From positions 942 to 10,131 of the forward strand of contig QXZO01000194.1 in NCBI GenBank assembly GCA_009886305.1: a DNA stretch of 9,190 bases, written 5' to 3'. The first letter of the stretch is position 1, and each line of letters starts with the position of its first letter. The translations under genes and the position numbers were made by a program. The stretch is from Betaproteobacteria bacterium. GTDB taxonomy: Bacteria > Pseudomonadota > Gammaproteobacteria > Burkholderiales > Eutrophovitaceae. Below the pieces are notes generated by a model. That model was not told the origin of the DNA and made no database searches. It saw only the letters and a list, made by a program, of their open reading frames with translations. Shown here piece by piece: positions 7,426 to 9,190 of the stretch.

Positions 7426-8406
7426 TCAACGGAGTAAGTGGCTGACCGCACTGCGCTCTTCCTCAAGCTCTTGGAGCGTAATATTCATTTTTGACCGACT
7501 AAATTCATCTATCTCTAAATCTTTGATGATTTGATAGTCACCATTTGCGCAGATCGTGGGAAATCCGTAGATGACGCCTTTTGGGATCCCGTAAGAGCCA
7601 TCGGAGGGGACGCCCATCGTTGTCCATTCCCCATTCGAGCCGAGGACCCAGTCTCTTATGTGGTCGATTGCAGCCGAAGCCGCGGAAGCGGCTGAGGAGA
7701 GCCCTCTTGCCTCGATAATTGCAGCGCCTCTTTTTCCGACCGTAGATATAAATTTATTCTCATACCAATCTTGGTCACTGATGACCTCTGGTGCAGATTT
7801 CCCATCAATGCTCGCGAATCGATAGTCTGGATACATGGTGGGTGAATGATTACCCCAAACGACTAATTTTTTAATGCTGTCAACGCTCGTTTTAGTTTTT
7901 GAAGATAGTTGTGAAAGGGCGCGATTGTGGTCTAGTCTTAACATGGCTGTGAAATTCCGACTCGGGAGGTCAGGTGCACTTTTCATGGCTATGTAAGCGT
8001 TCGTATTTGCGGGATTACCCACTACAAGAACCTTGACATCTCTACTGGCAACTTCGTTAAGAGCTTGACCTTGCCCTGTAAATATTGCCCCGTTGGCTTC
8101 TATAAGATCTTTCCTTTCCATTCCTTTAGAACGTGGGCGAGCGCCTACGAGTAGAGCAATATCAGCATTTTTGAACGCTATTTTAGGATCGTCAGATTGG
8201 ACAAGGCCTGCTAATAGAGGGAATGCACAGTCTTCGAGCTCCATCACGACACCTTTAAGGGCATTAAGCGCGGGTGTGATTTCTAATAGCTGGAGAATAA
8301 CGGGTTGGTCTTTTCCCAGCATTTCGCCTGAGGCTATTCGAAATAGGAGGCTGTAACCAATTTGACCTGCTGCGCCTGTTACGGCAACTCTTACGGGCTT
8401 CTTCAT
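7426..8406 (-). CDS. mdh: Malate dehydrogenase, NAD-dependent, cytosolic-like type
   Basis: Mdh oxidises malate to oxaloacetate in the cytoplasm, which here regenerates the acceptor that PrpC consumes. The 326-residue product has the dinucleotide motif TGAAGQIG (10-17) and E42 at the end of the second strand (LLEI), which favours NAD over NADP. It has the mobile-loop arginines ARPRSKGMER (R92, R98), GNPANTNA (130-137), LDHNRA (D159, R162) and the catalytic histidine in WGNHSP (H187). The ARPR and LDHNRA motifs place it with cytosolic-type MDH, not the E. coli type. The ATG at 8406 is chosen because it sits 10 nt behind an AAAGGGGA ribosome site and directly before the Rossmann strand. The reading frame stays open to an upstream ATG at 8466, but that 20-residue extension is basic and unlike the family. 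It is the first gene of the operon. Confidence 0.96.
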   Translation of the reverse strand: MKKPVRVAVTGAAGQIGYSLLFRIASGEMLGKDQPVILQLLEITPALNALKGVVMELEDCAFPLLAGLVQSDDPKIAFKNADIALLVGARPRSKGMERKDLIEANGAIFTGQGQALNEVASRDVKVLVVGNPANTNAYIAMKSAPDLPSRNFTAMLRLDHNRALSQLSSKTKTSVDSIKKLVVWGNHSPTMYPDYRFASIDGKSAPEVISDQDWYENKFISTVGKRGAAIIEARGLSSAASAASAAIDHIRDWVLGSNGEWTTMGVPSDGSYGIPKGVIYGFPTICANGDYQIIKDLEIDEFSRSKMNITLQELEEERSAVSHLLR

Positions 8407-8416
8407 TATCTTATGA

Positions 8417-8424
8417 TCCCCTTT
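8417..8424 (-). promoter_or_regulatory. mdh ribosome binding site
   Basis: On the minus strand this reads AAAGGGGA and is separated from the ATG at 8404-8406 by 10 nt. It is the only good Shine-Dalgarno-like site near either possible mdh start, so it decides the shorter start over the in-frame ATG at 8466. Confidence 0.7.
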
Positions 8425-8561
8425 ATGTTTGATGTTGAAATTAACCTTCTTGCCCCGGTGCCTCACTGGTCAGCGTCTGAAGTGCAGGCCGATTAGTCGT
8501 GGCTTTGCAGATGGTCAGCTCGATGATTACGGGGGCTACTTAAGGGTTTTTAATAGTCTTG

Positions 8562-8591
8562 ATTTTACCTCTTACAATCAACTCAAGTCAA
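8562..8591 (-). promoter_or_regulatory. Predicted sigma70 promoter for the mdh-CitE-prpBCD-acnA operon
   Basis: On the minus strand TTGACT (8586-8591) and TAAAAT (8562-8567) match the -35 and -10 consensus at five of six positions each, with an 18-bp spacer. Transcription would start near 8555 and give a leader of about 150 nt before the mdh ATG. The -35 box directly abuts the inverted repeat at 8592-8618, so a protein bound there would contact or crowd RNA polymerase. This is predicted from consensus matching only. Confidence 0.55.
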
Positions 8592-8606
8592 TAGGTCTTA
8601 TATAAG
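8578..8606 (+). promoter_or_regulatory. Weak candidate promoter for the GntR regulator gene
   Basis: TATAAG (8601-8606) is a fair -10 box, but the best -35 at 17-bp spacing is TCAACT (8578-8583), which matches only half the consensus. Transcription would begin about 55 nt before the ATG at 8669. The -10 box lies inside the operator palindrome, which would suit autorepression. No better-spaced pair was found between 8600 and 8660. Confidence 0.25.
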
Positions 8607-8618
8607 ACATAAGACCTA
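8592..8618. promoter_or_regulatory. Operator-like inverted repeat, likely target of the divergent GntR regulator
   Basis: The 9-bp arms TAGGTCTTA (8592-8600) and TAAGACCTA (8610-8618) are exact reverse complements around a 9-bp spacer. The spacer itself holds a third half-site, so GTCTTATATAAGAC (8595-8608) is a perfect 14-bp palindrome and ATAAGAC occurs twice in tandem (8602-8608, 8609-8615). An AT-rich core flanked by GT...AC is the general form of GntR/HutC-family operators. The site lies between the divergent genes and touches the mdh -35 box. It would also cover a possible TATAAG -10 box for the regulator (8601-8606), so autoregulation is likely. The symmetry is seen directly; the binding protein is inferred from position and family. 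Confidence 0.7.
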
Positions 8619-8659
8619 AGAAGATTCTTGTAGATAAATCTTTCGATTGAGAATAGAAT

Positions 8660-8664
8660 GGGAG
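8660..8664 (+). promoter_or_regulatory. Ribosome binding site of the GntR regulator, short spacing
   Basis: GGGAG lies only 4 nt before the ATG at 8669, closer than usual, which may lower translation of the regulator. An ATG at 8658 is in a different frame and does not lead into the HTH domain, so 8669 is retained as the start. Confidence 0.5.
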
Positions 8665-8668
8665 CATC

Positions 8669-9190
8669 ATGGAGCTTTTAACCGAAACCAATACCGGCTA
8701 TGTCCCTCTATATCGCCAAATAAAGCGGTTAATAACGGATGCATTAGTTACCGGAGAGTGGGCTCCAGGGCAACCCATACCGAGTGAAATTGAGTTAGCT
8801 CAACGTTATAAAGTTAGCCAAGGTACCGTCAGAAAGGCAATTTCTGAACTCGCATCGCAAAAATTAGTCGTGCGCCATCAGGGTAAAGGAACCTTTGTTG
8901 CGTCCCATCTGAATGAACCTACCAAATTTCCATTTCTTAGGTTAGCCCCTGACACCGGACCTCTTGTTGATGTTGATGCTGATTTAATTGATTTTTGGAG
9001 AATTAAGTTGGACGAAGAATCTGCTGCGAACTTGTCTGTGGCTGCAGGGTCTACCGGATGGTTAATTAGAAGAATTTTAGCTCCTGAGGGAGTGGAGACA
9101 ATTTACGAGGAAATCCGTCTTCCAGGTCATCCATTTGACTTTGTAGATGAAAAAACGATTCTCAATCACAACTGCATGTTGTACAGCATG
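8669..9190 (+). CDS. GntR-family transcriptional regulator, HutC/UTRA type (3' end beyond window)
   Basis: The first 174 residues are present and the frame is still open at the window edge; full-length members of the family are about 230-260 residues. Residues 11-79 form a GntR winged helix-turn-helix: YVPLYRQIKRLITDAL, then GQPIPSEIELAQRYKVSQGT with the recognition helix VSQGTVRKAISELA, then the wing VVRHQGKGTFVA. From about residue 88 the sequence enters a UTRA-type effector domain (PFLRLAP..., LIRRILAPEG, IYEEIRLPG), which usually binds a small metabolite. It is divergent from mdh across a 262-bp region containing a palindromic operator, so it most likely controls the mdh-prp-acnA operon and itself. 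The ligand is unknown; a methylcitrate-cycle or TCA intermediate is reasonable but only inferred. It is not related to PrpR, the sigma54-dependent activator of enterobacterial prp operons. Confidence 0.92.
   Translation, partial: MELLTETNTGYVPLYRQIKRLITDALVTGEWAPGQPIPSEIELAQRYKVSQGTVRKAISELASQKLVVRHQGKGTFVASHLNEPTKFPFLRLAPDTGPLVDVDADLIDFWRIKLDEESAANLSVAAGSTGWLIRRILAPEGVETIYEEIRLPGHPFDFVDEKTILNHNCMLYSM

Noticed and set aside
8093..8356. 87-codon plus-strand open frame inside mdh
   Set aside because: It is antisense to the conserved Rossmann and mobile-loop region of Mdh and has no recognisable product.
8407..8466. 20-residue N-terminal extension of Mdh from an upstream in-frame ATG
   Set aside because: The strong ribosome site at 8417-8424 and the family's usual N-terminus both point to the ATG at 8406; the extension is basic and unlike relatives.
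1..9190. CRISPR arrays, tRNA or rRNA genes, insertion sequences, phage or defence genes
   Set aside because: Apart from the edges, the window is filled by six metabolic genes and a regulator. No periodic repeats, transposase motifs or RNA gene signatures were seen.

Overview
This window looks like a chromosomal central-carbon operon from a low-to-mid G+C Betaproteobacterium. The G+C content looks like about 40-45% by eye and was not counted. The lineage is inferred from the cytosolic-type malate dehydrogenase, the CitE-like lyase directly behind it, and a divergent HutC/UTRA-type GntR regulator, an arrangement typical of Burkholderiales and relatives. The exact genus cannot be fixed from sequence alone.

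Layout: six genes lie on the minus strand and are tightly packed. In transcription order they are mdh (malate dehydrogenase, 8406 to 7426), a CitE/HpcH-HpaI lyase (7414 or 7429 to 6434), prpB (2-methylisocitrate lyase, 6415 to 5528), prpC (2-methylcitrate synthase, 5531 to 4377), prpD (2-methylcitrate dehydratase, 4304 to 2853) and acnA (aconitase A, 2765 to 63). A GntR-family regulator starts at 8669 on the plus strand and runs off the right edge. The 262-bp divergent region (8407-8668) holds a compact operator-like inverted repeat (8592-8618), a good sigma70-type promoter reading toward mdh, and a leader of about 150 nt. Positions 1-62 hold no clear gene.

How the genes work together: PrpC joins propionyl-CoA to oxaloacetate, PrpD dehydrates 2-methylcitrate, AcnA can rehydrate 2-methyl-cis-aconitate to 2-methylisocitrate, and PrpB splits that to pyruvate and succinate. 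Succinate returns to malate through succinate dehydrogenase and fumarase, which are not in this window. Mdh then regenerates the oxaloacetate acceptor. The operon is therefore a methylcitrate cycle fused with two TCA steps (Mdh, AcnA). The usual PrpR activator, PrpE, AcnD and PrpF are not visible here. The role of the CitE-like lyase is open, and a CoA-ester lyase linked to propionyl-CoA or pyruvate metabolism is plausible.

The enzymes themselves are conventional. The less ordinary features are the operator with three overlapping half-sites next to the mdh promoter, a perfect 15-bp hairpin between prpD and acnA, and the CitE-like gene with its uncertain start and an 8-C tract. I see no rRNA, tRNA, mobile element, CRISPR array or pseudogene.
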